64,000 bases of DNA from Luscinia megarhynchos (Eukaryota > Chordata > Aves > Passeriformes > Turdidae). The stretch covers positions 36,249,406-36,313,405 of the forward strand of contig JAPFBE010000002.1 in NCBI GenBank assembly GCA_034336665.1, given 5' to 3'. A program made the position numbers and the translations under genes. Shown piece after piece: positions 1-12,259 of this stretch (the stretch's first letter is position 1; each line of letters opens with the position of its first letter). The notes below the pieces were generated by a model. The model was not told the DNA's origin and did not search any database. It worked only from the letters and a program-made list of their open reading frames with translations.

Positions 1-3000
1 ACAGACCAAAGAGCTTGCTGCTCATTCAAAATCAACGAATTTCTGAATTTGCAGTTGCTATATACTGGTGTGCCACAGCAGTGCAACAGTTCTGTAAATA
101 TTTAACAGGTAAATTCTGTAAAGTTTTGTGGAAATACTTTTTTGTTTATCCATACATCAGGCACCCTAATTATCTGCTAATTACCTTACTGAACTTCAAG
201 AGAGTCCTGTTACAGCTAATTTGCTTCTTCCCTTTACTATCTTTTCAGATTAGGGAAGAAACATCCTGGATTAGAGTGAGCAGAAATAAATAGTTAAATT
301 ATGTTTTTTCCTTTTACTTTCTTAAGAGTTTGGATAGCAAATGTAAGTAATCAGATTTTGTTCCTTCCTGAAGCAGTTAGATGGCTACTAGTGGGCTGAT
401 GTGTCTGTCAAAGGAAATCAGATCTCTGAGTAAATAGAGGCAGGTTAAGATGGAGGAAGGTTAAATTACAGTTAAAGTTGGATGCAGCATTGTTACTGTC
501 TTATATCTTCTTTTCTAATAGGCTTGTTCTTTGCGACCACTCACAAGCCTATGCATAGAACAGCTGCCATGAGGGTTAACAGATTGTACAGGTGGTCAGC
601 ATACAAAAGGGAATTGTTTTCTTCCTTGGTATTAACAGTCCCTGAAACCTGCCCGGTAGGACTTCTCTCAAAGCTCAAAAGGATATGGAATATCTGATAA
701 GAGAGCTTGTACTTATCAGTCCTATCTAAAATAATTGAGTAAAGATAGAACAAGATTTAAAACCCAGCATCAACATCTATCCTGCCTTCCTCAGCACAGC
801 CCTGTGATATCCCAGTGCTTCATTTTCAGGAGCAGAGCTCTGCCCAAGTTTGTTTTGAATGTCATGCCATCCTTTGGGGCAAAGAGACCTTCAGGTATTG
901 CCAGTGGTGGATGACAGCAGACTGCCTGGTGGCTGAGGCTGTGCACAGGCTATTGGGAGCTATGGGGACAGCCTGCATCCCTGAATGTGCCTCTGCCCTG
1001 CGGCTCGGGCCACGCGCAGGAGGCGCGCAGGCGGAAATCTGCCTGTGGGGCGAAATGAGGGCAGGAGGTCTGGAAGGCTTTTCTCAAGTAGGAAGCAGGG
1101 ATGATTCTTGCTTTCTGATGCACAGTGGGGTAGTGACAGGGAAAGGTCCCACTCCTGGTGGGCTGACAAGCACTTGTCTACCTGTATCTTCTGGCTGAGC
1201 ACAGGAGGGGTGCAGGGGGGCCTTTGACAACAGGAGATTTTTCTCACGTGGTTTTCTTTCTTTAAGTCGATATGTTGGGCTGTGTCCTTCAATTGTTAAT
1301 TCTGTATTGAAATACTGAGAATATTTATTTACTGCAGTGTCAGCATTGCACTTAGTTACATTGCTTATTCCCTAATACATATTTTGATTTTTGTCTTTAC
1401 ATTGGTAAGTAAGTAATAAAATGCAGCTTAAATTCTAAGCTATTACTGAATGCTAGAGTTTTGTCAGAGGGGTGGCATGGGCATTACAGTTCTCAGTAGT
1501 ATATAGGATAAAATTGGCATTGCTGAGATGTGTTCTCTCTGTTGCAGAGACTGATCTCTCTTGGATTGGGTCTCCTCTGGTTGCACTGCTGAAAATGGGA
1601 ACAGGCATAGCTTTCTGTGGTATGGGGAAACACGTAGTCCATGCTCCTTTACTTCTGAGTCCTAGAGAGGTTTGGGCAAAAAAGGTATCTGTAGGCTTTC
1701 TGTAGTGCAACTTTGTAATCCTCTGTTGTTTAGAGATTGAGGTTGTGTACGGTATTGAAACATTAATATTTAAACACTGACATTATCTCTGATCATCGTT
1801 TGTAATGACGGTTTCATCAGTTGCTAATTTTACTATGTAGGAAACATTCAGAAAATGATAGCAGAGTGTGGACAGTGGATTTATTTTCTGCATACTGCAG
1901 TAGAATTAATTTTGATTTGTCATATAACTGGTGTGAGAGCAGATTCTTTCATTGATTCTGATGGTACTAGTAGTTTTTTAGATTTATTTAGAATGTAAAT
2001 TCATAATTTTGTAAACTTTGAGGCAGTTTGGCGTACTATATTTTGAGATCTATCAATAATTCTGGAGAGTAGTTGAGCAGGAGATTTTATTTACAGTATG
2101 TGACATACCTCAAGATGTTATTTTAAAAAGCTGGATTTTTTTAGTCCTGACTCCTACTTGATCATAAATGGACTTCTAGAATCAAGATTCTAGTTACATG
2201 CAAATCAGTGAGTAATTTGGTGAGGTATGATCAAATGTGGACACTGATATGATTGGTGTTGGAGGCCTCTAATTCTATTCTATATATACAACTCAGAGTC
2301 TTCAAATTTTGTTTAGTTGGCCCCTGGGGTCTCTCACCCTAGTGTATGTGTCACTCACAGCTGTATAAAAGACCAGTCATTGATTTGGACTTTCACTTTG
2401 TCCTTAGGAGTTAGAATGTATTAGTTGTGTGTCTGGACCATGACTTCTGGTTTAATTTATGTCCAAAAGAAGGAATATGTTAGCATAGACCAAAACTGCT
2501 CTGTAAACCAAAGCAATGATTAGTGAGAGCAAGCTGGGGTTTTTTCTTTCAGAATAGCTCCAGCTGCTATCAAAGGCAAATTTAGCTGTCAAGAGAAGTT
2601 GCAGAAATTCAACTGATGGAAATGCTTTGCTGTAGTTTTCCATCTAGCCTGTCACATCTAGCAGTGTCGCTTATGCAGCAAATTAAAAAGAAATGTTGTT
2701 CAACAAAGTACTGCCATGCCATTTCCTTCTGGGGGTATGGTAATGATTTACTATCGGCCAGAAAATGTTCTCTTGCTGTTTTCAAGGTGGTACCATTGGT
2801 TCAGTGAAATAGAGAAGTCTTGCTCATTTACATTTCTGGCTACAGCTGTTGTCAGGCTCCAGGCCAAAGGGAGATCCTGCACCTTTCCATGTCAGGCTGT
2901 TATTTCTAGACATTGTGGCAGTGGGTTGTGTTTGCTGGTTAGGCAGCATGACTGGAAATGCACGTACATGTACTGGAGTGTTATTTCAGACCTGGTGTTT

Positions 3001-6000
3001 CCCAAATGTGTAATGTGCTATGTAAAAGCAGCCTGGGTGTGTAAAAGCACTCACCCTCTACAAGCAGATTTTCAACCCCTTTTTTTGGTTAAATTTTCAT
3101 GCATTCAATAGAGTATATATAGATATATGACTATGTATATTTTTCTGTATTAACATGAGAGTTGCAGCAAAAATTCCTCAAAGAAGCACAATAAATTTAT
3201 TTTATATGTTTCTATTTTCACATCAACTTCATTATTAAGGCATTAAAAATTGGAACAAGATGCAAGATACTTATTTTCAGTTTAACGTCAGAAGACAGAA
3301 GTGGATGTTGGTTAATTATAGTGAACATGCCCAAAAGTTTCTATGTTCCAAGTGAACTAGTTGTCATCATTTCACTATATAATTACCCAGAGAGATTACA
3401 AGTGGCCTGTGTTGTGAGTCTAATCCCCAGGGTGCTGGTGCATATAAATAACCCTAAGCATATGAACAGACTTCAGAAGTTGTGCTCAGGGCACTCTTGT
3501 GCAATTGCTGTTCTTCAGATGAGGGTCTCAGTGGAGTTGATTTGCCATCAACCTTCAATAATTTTGCATCTTGCAAGAAAAATTCTTGCTTTGTAGGATT
3601 GAAAAATGCCTAAACCTGAGTGGTGTGCAGCATATTTCTTCATAAAGAAGAATGCAGTCTTCATAGTTCTTATTTTTCTTCCTTCCTTTGGTAGTAATTT
3701 GTGTGTGTTTATTAAATGTTTCCAGTATGTGCATGAGAATGCTTACTGTACTACCCATTCAGTTCTTAATTAGGCTGTGGCTCTTTGTCTTGAGAAACTT
3801 TAGAGACTAAAGGATTTGTACTTGACTCCATGGAATTTCTCTTTATGCAGGGTGCAACAATACAAACAGAGGTTTAGGGCTTTATTGAGTTAAGCACTCC
3901 TCTAATTTCAAGTGGCTATATGTAACGTGGAGTTGGAGTCTGTCATATGGGAAAAACATGTAGCAGCTATTTCACAACTATTGTGTCTTTTATTCTGAAA
4001 AATACCATTATTGCATCTCTTCAGTATCTTAATTTCTAGGTTTGCATTGTCTATAAATGTGCAACTGTAAATTATATTGAAATGAGTTAGATGTTGTAAC
4101 TAGAAGGACTACACCCCTGAATTCTGGACCTGCTTTGTTCTTGCACACTTCAATTTTAATTTTACTGGGATGGGGTGGGTGGCTTGTTTGGTTTTGTTTT
4201 GGTTTGTTTTTTTTTTTCCTGGATTATGTTTGGGCTTTTTTGGTAGCTCAAAATATAGAGTGGATTCAGATTCACATTGTGTATTCATTTCAGGAATATA
4301 CACAAACTGTGATACGTAGGCAGAACGTCAGGGTCTTTGAATTTCTCATTTTTAGTAAGTTTACTTAAAGCTTTAAAATACTGTTTTTGAATATTGCTTT
4401 GACAGTACTAATATAATGACCAAGTCTAGCAGTCTAGAAGCTTTTGGAAAGCTGGAAGCTGAGATGTGATGCAAAAAAAGATAAACAGAAAACCCTTAGC
4501 CAGCCTACATTTGCTTCATTCAATCTGAAAAAATGATACAAATTCTGTTGTGGTCTTTTCAAAGTCTTGGCCAAGGAAGCTTTCATACAATCCGTGACCA
4601 TGCTGAAATTCAGGGTGAGGGGAAAAAAACCCACCAAGGTTTATGACTAAGTTCTGAATTTAAGACAGGAATCCTTTGTGCATTCTTCTTACAACAATGC
4701 CTTCAGTTACTATCCATAACTATCATCTGAATTGCAAAAAGTACTTTGGGAAGATACCAAGCTGTTCACCAAATCAGTACAGATCCTTTTGTGATGTTGC
4801 AATTAGTATTTAGAAATGCAGACATGGAGTGTGTTTTGTAAGGAGGCAAGATTGGCTGGTAAGGGAGAATCTAGGCAAGCTACTTGTTAGCCCTTTTCAT
4901 AAGTGTTGTAAAGTAAAAGTATCAGATTTGTGTGTTTGACTAATGTATTTCTTATGAGGAGATCAGAAACCACTGGATCAATTCCATGGTGAGGTTTTAT
5001 CCATCACTTTATATCTAGTTCTGTATATGTCTCTAATGTGCTCAGATTCTCCTTAGCTCTTTACATATCTTTAATCTTACCAATGCCACTGAGATGATGA
5101 TAGCAATTTTTCTCTCAAGGTGTGCAGGAAGCAAGGAGTAAATGTGTCTTTGAAAGCTGTTTAGTGTTCGATCCCAAGAAATTTGTCACATTTTGTTTTG
5201 CCATCTGATTTGGACATTAATGTTACTTAACAACATGTTGTGTTCTGTTCAGTGACTGAAAAACAATAAAAAGGATATGAAAGTAATAAATGAATTTACA
5301 AATAAGGCACGTTTTATAAAATAGATTTACTTTAAAGTGTGGAAAGAGTATAGATGAAAGCTCTTTTTCCATTAAATACTATGGTAGGTAGGATCTATTC
5401 ATGCATGCTATTTCTGCTCCCACCATTCTTTCTCTTTCATATTCATATTTTCCACAAGTTTTTCCAAGTCTCACAGTTTAGTTAACTTAGATTCTTTCCT
5501 AGGTATTCCTGTATTTATGAAGGTAGTAGTAATTATAATATTTAATAATTATTTAACATATTTAAATCATTTTTTAGTAATCTAATCATAACAGCTTTGA
5601 TTTACAAACAAGGATTTCCTGGTGCTCTTCTGGTTAAAGTCATGGGAATATATTTCTTTATTTTGAGAGCGTCTGAAAATTACTCAACTTTTATTTCAGT
5701 AACGGTTAAATTTTCAGCCTCCAGTTTGAAAGAGTTTGGATTGGATGGTCATATTAAACTGGAGAAGAAAAATGTGCTTTGATTTTGGGTGTGTTTACAG
5801 TAAAAGTGATATAATAATTGTTTGGGTTGAAGATAAGAGTAGAAACTGTGGAAACCTTATAAGCTACCTGTGGGATGACTTAGGGTGTGTGAAGTTGCAC
5901 AGTTTTACAGAGCTTGATTTCCACTGGAAACTGGTTGAAAAATACTAGCACATGAACCTGGACTGATGCAAGAAGTGATTGGAGCCTGTAATTGAGATAT

Positions 6001-8040
6001 GAATTTTTCCTTTTGTGTTGGATCTCTAAGTAAAATGGACATGCCAGAATTATTGAATGTGTGCTTCTATATATGAGGATAAAAGTGAAGTTTTAAAATA
6101 TTCTCTTGTTAGACTTGAGGAGAAGAATTGTAGCCTGAAGTACCTTTCTCTAATTTCCCTCAGTTGCTTTCTTTAAGTCCTTCACATAACCTCAAGGATG
6201 ATTTCTTTGTGCGCAGCAGTGCCAGCATCCTGAAGAACTGCAGGGCTGCTGCTCTGGGAGCAGCAGAGCTCCTCTGGGAACTGCTGCCTTTATCTTCCCT
6301 CCTTGAGGTGGGATTGAAAGATCTGTATGCCATTTGCATGTCAAACGGCAGCTGGGAGTCCCAGGGCACCCCCTGAAAGGCCTTTGCCACCCCTGGCACA
6401 GGGGGCTGTGGGAAAACAGCCAGAGCAATCGGGGCTTTGTGCTGCTGGCTTTGTTCAAGCACAAGCCCCATGAGCAGTCACCTAACTGCACCAGGGACAA
6501 AAGGCAGCAACCTGAGAAATGCTGCCCTTGGATCAGCATGCAGGCTGCACTTCTCCATGCTGAAGTTGCACCATCACTGGAAACACATCAACGTAAAATC
6601 GGTGGAAAGTAGAATAGTATAAATGTTTTCTCGAAGTTCATATGGTTTATTAGTGGTGGGTTCTATAAGATTTTCTGTTTGCAAGTGGACTGTTGCTCTT
6701 TTGTGAGCCTATCTGTGGATGTTGTAGAGATGAACCCATTAATGCTTCAGTTATTTTGAAATGGAGACAGAAAAACAACAGGCAATGACAATTTCATATG
6801 TCTTCCTTGTTCATTGCTTTGGTGCACTGAACAAAAATGAATAAAGAGGAGCAAGTACTCATAAGTCTCTCTGATAAAATATGCAGTAAGAAGATGTTTC
6901 TTGGGACTACAGTTCCTGCTGGTGGTCTGTTTCATTATTTTTGCTCAAAATTTTTGCATGAGGGAAGGGGATCAATGGTGTCATATTTACAGCTGTGTGT
7001 GGTGGGATAAAGTCTGAATGTTACACCTCTCGATTTCTTTGGATGGAGGCAAAGACCAGTTTAGCCCGTGCTTTTTTAAAGAGTATTTTTTTAGCTGCAG
7101 GTGGAAAAGTCCTTAAGAGGAATATTTCTTTAGGCTGTAGCAACTTAAATGAGGTTTTGGCAATAGTGCTGTCTTGTAATAATATATTTCTGACAGGTTG
7201 CTTTTGACCATTTGATACTTAAGAGCATAGTTTGTAATTCTTCAGAAAAGGTGGAAGAAATTTAACTTTGTCAGTGGTTTTAAATATTACCCTATCTATG
7301 TTTTAGGACCATACCTTGCCTTCAATTAATATGAGTTTTGGAAAGTACAGTATTGACTTCTGCATAACACTCATTTAAATTAATATTTTTTTGTAGGGGG
7401 CGAGTTGTATTTTTTTAAGAACTAGAAATAGAGACATGTTTGCCAAGGAAGAAAAGGAAGGGAGTAAAGGAAAAAAGAATGTGTTTTATATTTTTGAATG
7501 CTTTAAAAACCAAAGGAAGGATGTAACAGAGTATGAATTTTATCTTAAAGTCTTTTTAGATTGTATCATTTTGATCAGTAAGATCAAATACATCCTATGG
7601 CATGTGTTGTATTTAATGTAAAACCTAATGAAGAATAGGTCTTCCAGCAGAACCCAATCCACAGGCTGCTGAAGTTAGTTGGAGTCTTTCCACTTGCTAC
7701 CCTGAGCATTGGAGCAGACCCTTGAAAAAATCAGCTTTCAGAAAGATTAAACCTGAGAAAGCTTTGAAATTCAGGAAGTTGCATTTCTGAGTCCTTCAAG
7801 AAATTGTCAAGGAGACCATGCTGTCAGGGGAGAAAGCCTTTTCTGGACCCTTTATCATCAGTGGGTCTAATTCAGCCCTGAGATGAGATTTCACCTGGGT
7901 CTGGGGTGCCCCTTGGATGCCCAAGACTTCACAGTAAATTGCATATAATAGGTACATAAGCTTGCTCCAGACACTTTTCACTGAGTGGATTGGTATTTTG
8001 CACGTGATAGATAACACATCTTCAGTCTCCGAGCTTCAGG
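1..8040. other. No gene recognised; AT-rich single-copy-like DNA
   Basis: Apart from the CpG patch near 1.0 kb I see only short open frames of 60-131 codons with no recognisable domain. The longest (2716-3111 and 815-1198, plus) have no matching splice framework across a gene. A GC-richer segment at 6230-6580 has open frames in several phases on both strands, a sign of low stop density rather than coding. A T/G-rich tract sits at 4160-4222. No transposon was recognised. Confidence 0.6.
1000..1052. other. Small CpG-dense patch
   Basis: Eight CpGs in about 53 bases ('ccacgcgcaggaggcgcgca' is the core), in an otherwise CpG-poor region. Open frames on both strands (815-1198 plus, 960-1292 minus) overlap it, as expected where GC content lowers stop-codon frequency. 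No promoter motif is evident. Confidence 0.55.
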
Positions 8041-8051
8041 GATTGAGGTGA

Positions 8052-8071
8052 TTTTATTTATTTATTTAATT
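8052..8071. repeat. (ATTT)n short microsatellite
   Basis: About four tandem ATTT units in an AT-rich setting. Too short to be informative except as a polymorphism candidate. Confidence 0.8.
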
Positions 8072-8663
8072 TCACTTTAATTTATAATGTTAAAATTCAT
8101 ATGCAGTTTCTTGATTGCAGGAACTGGAACTTCCAGGAAATAATATTCTGTCAAAAGTGAAGTACTGTTCAAATGGGTTATAAAGTTGTGATATTAGTTT
8201 TAGCTGCATTGCAATCTTACCTAAAGGCTTCAGTTGTTTGTATGCAAGTTTATATATTTTTGATTCCAAATTTTTTGGTTTTAGTAAACGTGGGTTCCCA
8301 ATATATTTTATTAAGCCTCTATGTTATCTTATGCTAAATTCATACATTTAGCTTCATAGTTAGTGTATACATCTGTGTGTATGTGTACATGGTTTAATCT
8401 TAGCAGGATTGCTTGCAAAGCACCTTACATCGTTGCTAATGAGGAATTATCCGTGCCACAGCTATGTGTGCACAGGTTTCCCTCTCTGTGGATGCTGTAG
8501 AGCCCAGAGCAGCAATCTGCACCATGACTTAAAGCTTGTCAGTAGCCTCACTTTTCCTGAACTGCTGTTTGTGCACCCTTTTCATATGGTCCATGGAGCA
8601 AGGCATGAAAATTACCAGTAAAAAGTAGAAAAAAATGAGAGAGATTCTCCCTCTCTCTCCATA

Positions 8664-8705
8664 TCTACATATACATATATGTATGTATAAATACGTGCGT
8701 GTAGA
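8664..8705. repeat. Degenerate (TA/CA/TG)n tract
   Basis: Alternating purine-pyrimidine sequence 'acatatacatatatgtatgt' continues into 'ataaatacgtgcgtgtag'. It is nearly palindromic at its centre and resembles a decayed dinucleotide microsatellite. A CpG-dense patch begins about 75 bp downstream. Confidence 0.65.
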
Positions 8706-8778
8706 CATCTGTGTACCCACCTGAGAGCCCTCTCAGCGGGCTGTGGGTACCAGGGAGTGCAGCAGGCTGTGGGACCCC

Positions 8779-8832
8779 ACGAGCGCTTGGCAGAGCCGGC
8801 CGCGCGCCGCGTAACGCGGAGCCTGCGGATGC
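8779..8832. other. Small CpG-dense patch
   Basis: By eye there are 11 CpG dinucleotides in about 54 bases, including GCGCGC and two further CGCG clusters, inside GC-richer sequence (8735-8960). The rest of the window is AT-rich and CpG-poor. It is too short to be a conventional CpG island (usually at least 200 bp). A minus-strand open frame (8733-9035, 100 codons) spans it but matches nothing I know. It could be a tiny unmethylated regulatory element, a relic of a GC-rich insertion, or chance. Confidence 0.6.
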
Positions 8833-8959
8833 TGCTGTGACCACGCTTGGGTTCTATTTACAGCTGCCCATTGTGTAGTCTGCATTCCTGCCCAGATCGC
8901 TCCGTTTCGCTGGAGTGCTGCTCTCGGGCTGAAGTCATCAGAGAGCTGCTTGAAGAGTT

Positions 8960-11900
8960 CACTTGTACATTCTCTATATAATTTTAGCACTCTGCTCACA
9001 GGCTTAGTTATGCGAGGCATGATACTGAAGAGCATTTATTATCTTTGGAAACCGTTGACATGACAAAAACACATGGGCTGGAAATTGTTCTGTAAGCTCA
9101 TATTGTACCCAGTTGAAGTCAGCTGTAGACAAAAATGTTCCCTCTGTTTTCTTAGTAGTCCTATTTCATTGATAAGTATCATGACGCCATAGTACATTCA
9201 GAGAGAAAATGGAAGAAAATTCAATTACATATCTACTTTATTTCCATTAGCTGATTAATTGGTAATTAAAAAGAAAAAATATAGTTCTAGGAGTTCATAG
9301 ATGTTGGAATATTCCTTTCTGCTTTTAATTCCCAATTCTCTGTTGAGCCTCACTTTGCAAAGATTCTTCCATTTGCCCCAAAGTTCAGGTACAATGAAAA
9401 GCATTATTTGTGCTGAATGTTCTTTGAGTGCTGACCAGTAATGGTCATTTAAGTTGATTGTGGAGCTGAAGTCATGGTGATGCTAAAGGCAGAAATGTTT
9501 CAAGTTGTACGTCTTAGTCAGAAAGGAGTTAAATGTCTTTAGTTCCCAGAAAAAATAAAATCTCCTTAAGTGATTTCCAGCTGAAATCATGACCTTTTTG
9601 GATGCCAGTGTAAAATTAGTATCAGTCAGATAAGGGTGGGGATTGAAATGTTAGGTCATGAGCATTATTTGATTGAGTAGCAGCAGGTTTGATTTCACAG
9701 TTTAAGAGCTCTCTGGATTCCCAGATCAGTCTGTTACTCAGTTCAGTTCCTTTACTTGACACGCTTAAGTAGGATGTACAAAAAAGGGGAGGGATATGTG
9801 TATGGATGGATGTACTCATGTTTAATATGTGTATAAATCTGTTGAAAACAATGAAAAAGCCAGAGTCTTGGAAAGATTAAACATGTACTTCAGGGTAGTG
9901 TTGAAAGAAGAAGCTATTAGAATTACAACACCAAATGGGATTTGAAAATGCCTTTCTTGCCAGAAACAAGAATGAATTCTATTTTATTTTTCTGCTCTTG
10001 CTTCAATAAAAAGAATTTCTTCTCATTCCTGGGGGAATGGTCACGCTTTTGAGTGGATTGGTCTCTCTTTGATTAAGATTTTGACATATCTCTAACCAAA
10101 GTTTCCATGTAATAAATTCTTCTTAGAAAAATGCAGATGCTGTTTGTATGTTTTTATTTTAGCGTGAGCTTGTGAGGGAAGGTTTCAGTGAAGGCACAAG
10201 GTCAGTGGTGAAGCATAGGATATAGTTTTTGTTCACAGAATGGGAAAGGTCTTGAAATAAGTAATTTTTGATCTGTTTCCTGGTTTAATTTATGTTTTTC
10301 TTAAATGTGTGGTCAAGTCTGTGTCTTCAGAGCTTCTAGTCTTGCAGGGGGTTTTACACAAAGAGGTTCTGAAGGTACCTGGATGCTTCATGGAAAAAAG
10401 TCATCTCTTTTCACAGTTCCATTAGCTGGTGGAATACAGACTGCATATTGCAGTCATTTTTCAAGTACTACAATCACTCAAGTCTCTGGTCCTGTATGCA
10501 TAACCTTCATAGTATTTTTCACATAGGTCTTTTTATCTTCCTCTTTTCATTTTTGCTTTTTAAAAAATCCAACAACAGAAACAACAAAAAACCAGCCCAA
10601 ACCTGGGAAGATTTTGTATAATATTGTGCAATAAACATTAGTGGTAGGTATATTGCTCAGGCCTTGTGTACAAGCACGGGGTTTTGTTACTGCTTACTTG
10701 TTCCAGTAACCCATGCATCAGTGCTTGTGTTGACAAAAAAGAAAGTGTCCTTGCCCTACTCGTCTGCCGTGACAGCCATGGTGTGCGAGTTTCAGGTTGT
10801 CTATAAGTAGCTTGTGGATATCTCATTTCATTTATTCCTGCTTTGCATAGATTGGAGCCCTTAACAGAGCATGTTTGGCTTGTGGGTCAGCATTGTGTGT
10901 GCATGTTCTTGCAAAATGATGACTGGAGTGATTCCAAGCAGACTTTCTCAGGAATAAATTGTCCTTGGTAGTACTGCACGTGTAAGGCACTTCCACAGTA
11001 GAATCCTTCCTCAGAGGCTGTTGTACGTCCACAGTAATACAATGCTTGCCAGGGTGAAACTTAATATTTAAAATCTCGGTCTGACACGTGACAAGCCTTT
11101 TCAAACAAACTCAGAAAAATCCATCCCCCCATTTTTCTGAGTGTTGGATGAAGTCAGACTCTGACAGAGGCCCATGGCTATACGTTTGTTACATTCTAGT
11201 AAATACATGGCTTGTCTGTGCTTTCCTTTAGCTTTGAAAATTATACATCTAGTATAACCTTCTCTGTATCCATGACTTTAACATTTTTAAAGGTAAAATT
11301 TGAGTGGGTAATGAGAATTTTGCCACACAACTTCTATTCATGTTGTTAACAGACTTTCAGAGTCCAGCCAGCTTAATCAGTAGAGTGTCTTTGTAGTGTG
11401 CTCCAGAGGTGTTAGCTATGATGCCCAGGGTAGGTTCCTGCCCCATGAATTTCTAAAAAGAGAAGTTCACAAGCAGAAGACTGTCTTGACTTGCAGGAAG
11501 CTGTGATGGCATCCTCTGGCACGTGCTATTTCCCAAGTGAGAATTGTTGCAGGGATTTTGCACTGGGCAGTGAACATAACTCATCTTTCTTCACCTTGAA
11601 GCTGGTTCAAGGCTCTAACCCTTTTTAAAATTCAAGGATCACAGTGTTCAGAGAGCATCTCTTGCCCAATTCCTGTTTATACATGTGCCTGACTTCACTT
11701 GGTCACCTTGAGAGCTGGAGCCATAACCAGATTTTGAATGAGAAACCTCTCTGTGTGATGGATGGTTGTTCTATGAATACAACCTAACTTTGATCTGTAG
11801 TCTGGACTTCTGTGTTCTTAAGATGTTATGGTAAAATGTTAATAAATACTTTTGTGATGGTTTGCATTTGGATTCAGCCTCTTTTGGAGATCATAAAATA
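8960..11900. other. No gene recognised
   Basis: AT-rich sequence with scattered open frames of at most 90 codons. An A/C-rich stretch occurs at 10560-10600. A possible splice-flanked 61-bp segment at 11232-11292 is discussed as a finding. No repeat family was recognised before the CR1 remnants. Confidence 0.6.
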
Positions 11901-11904
11901 CTAA

Positions 11905-12050
11905 GTACATTAAGAATATTGAATATAATATAATATTTCAGTTGGAAGAGACTAGCCCTTTGTGAACCCACGTTGATAACTGCATTATTCTCTAAATGCC
12001 TTTCAAAGATTTTCAAAATATATTTCAGAACATTTGTATGAGGAAGTTCT
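11905..12050 (-). mobile_element. Degraded CR1 remnant, minus strand
   Basis: The plus strand begins with an octamer-like AT stretch, then 'tttcagttggaagagact', which resembles the reverse complement of a CR1 3' end. From 11955, 'ctttgtgaacccacgttga' and 'tgcattattctctaaatgcc' resemble the reverse complement of an internal CR1 ORF2 segment (minus-strand SQHGFT-like motif). If both matches are right, the copy has a large internal deletion. Divergence is high and boundaries are uncertain. It lies head-to-head with the plus-strand tail at 12200-12252. Confidence 0.45.
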
Positions 12051-12199
12051 GCTATCTGGAATATCCAGGAAGAGAATGTGGTAATTTGGGTAAAGATTTT
12101 TGTCTCTTTGCGATACTGCTAGATCTATAACATCTCTCTTCCTGGTTATGTTAATTGCAGTTAATGCAGGGTGTTTGTTGTAACAGGAGCTGTTTCAGT

Positions 12200-12252
12200 G
12201 TTCCTCAGGTCCCTTCCAATTATCCATACAGGACATTCTATCATTCTATGAA
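12200..12252 (+). mobile_element. CR1 LINE 3' tail, plus strand, very short
   Basis: About 50 bp match the extreme 3' end of an avian CR1: 'tcctcaggtcccttccaa', then 'catacaggacattctatc' and 'attctatgaa'. The ATTCTATC ATTCTATG pair is the diagnostic terminal octamer repeat. Upstream sequence is not recognisable as CR1 in this orientation, so this is either a very short insertion or the surviving end of an older one. Confidence 0.72.
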
Positions 12253-12259
12253 TACTTAA

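Noticed and set aside
2716..3111. 131-codon plus-strand open frame
   Set aside because: No motif or family recognised and no supporting splice or promoter context. A frame of this length is plausible by chance in 64 kb.
4165..4183. Possible G-quadruplex (gggatggggtgggtgg)
   Set aside because: Only three full G-triplets are present, which is below the usual four-run requirement.
5160..5180. tRNA-like B box ('gttcgatccc') on the plus strand
   Set aside because: No A box, acceptor stem or anticodon arm can be built from the preceding 70 bases.
6160..6622. Five overlapping open frames on both strands (61-115 codons)
   Set aside because: The pattern of many open phases in a GC-richer segment indicates low stop frequency, not a gene. 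No transposon or protein similarity was recognised.
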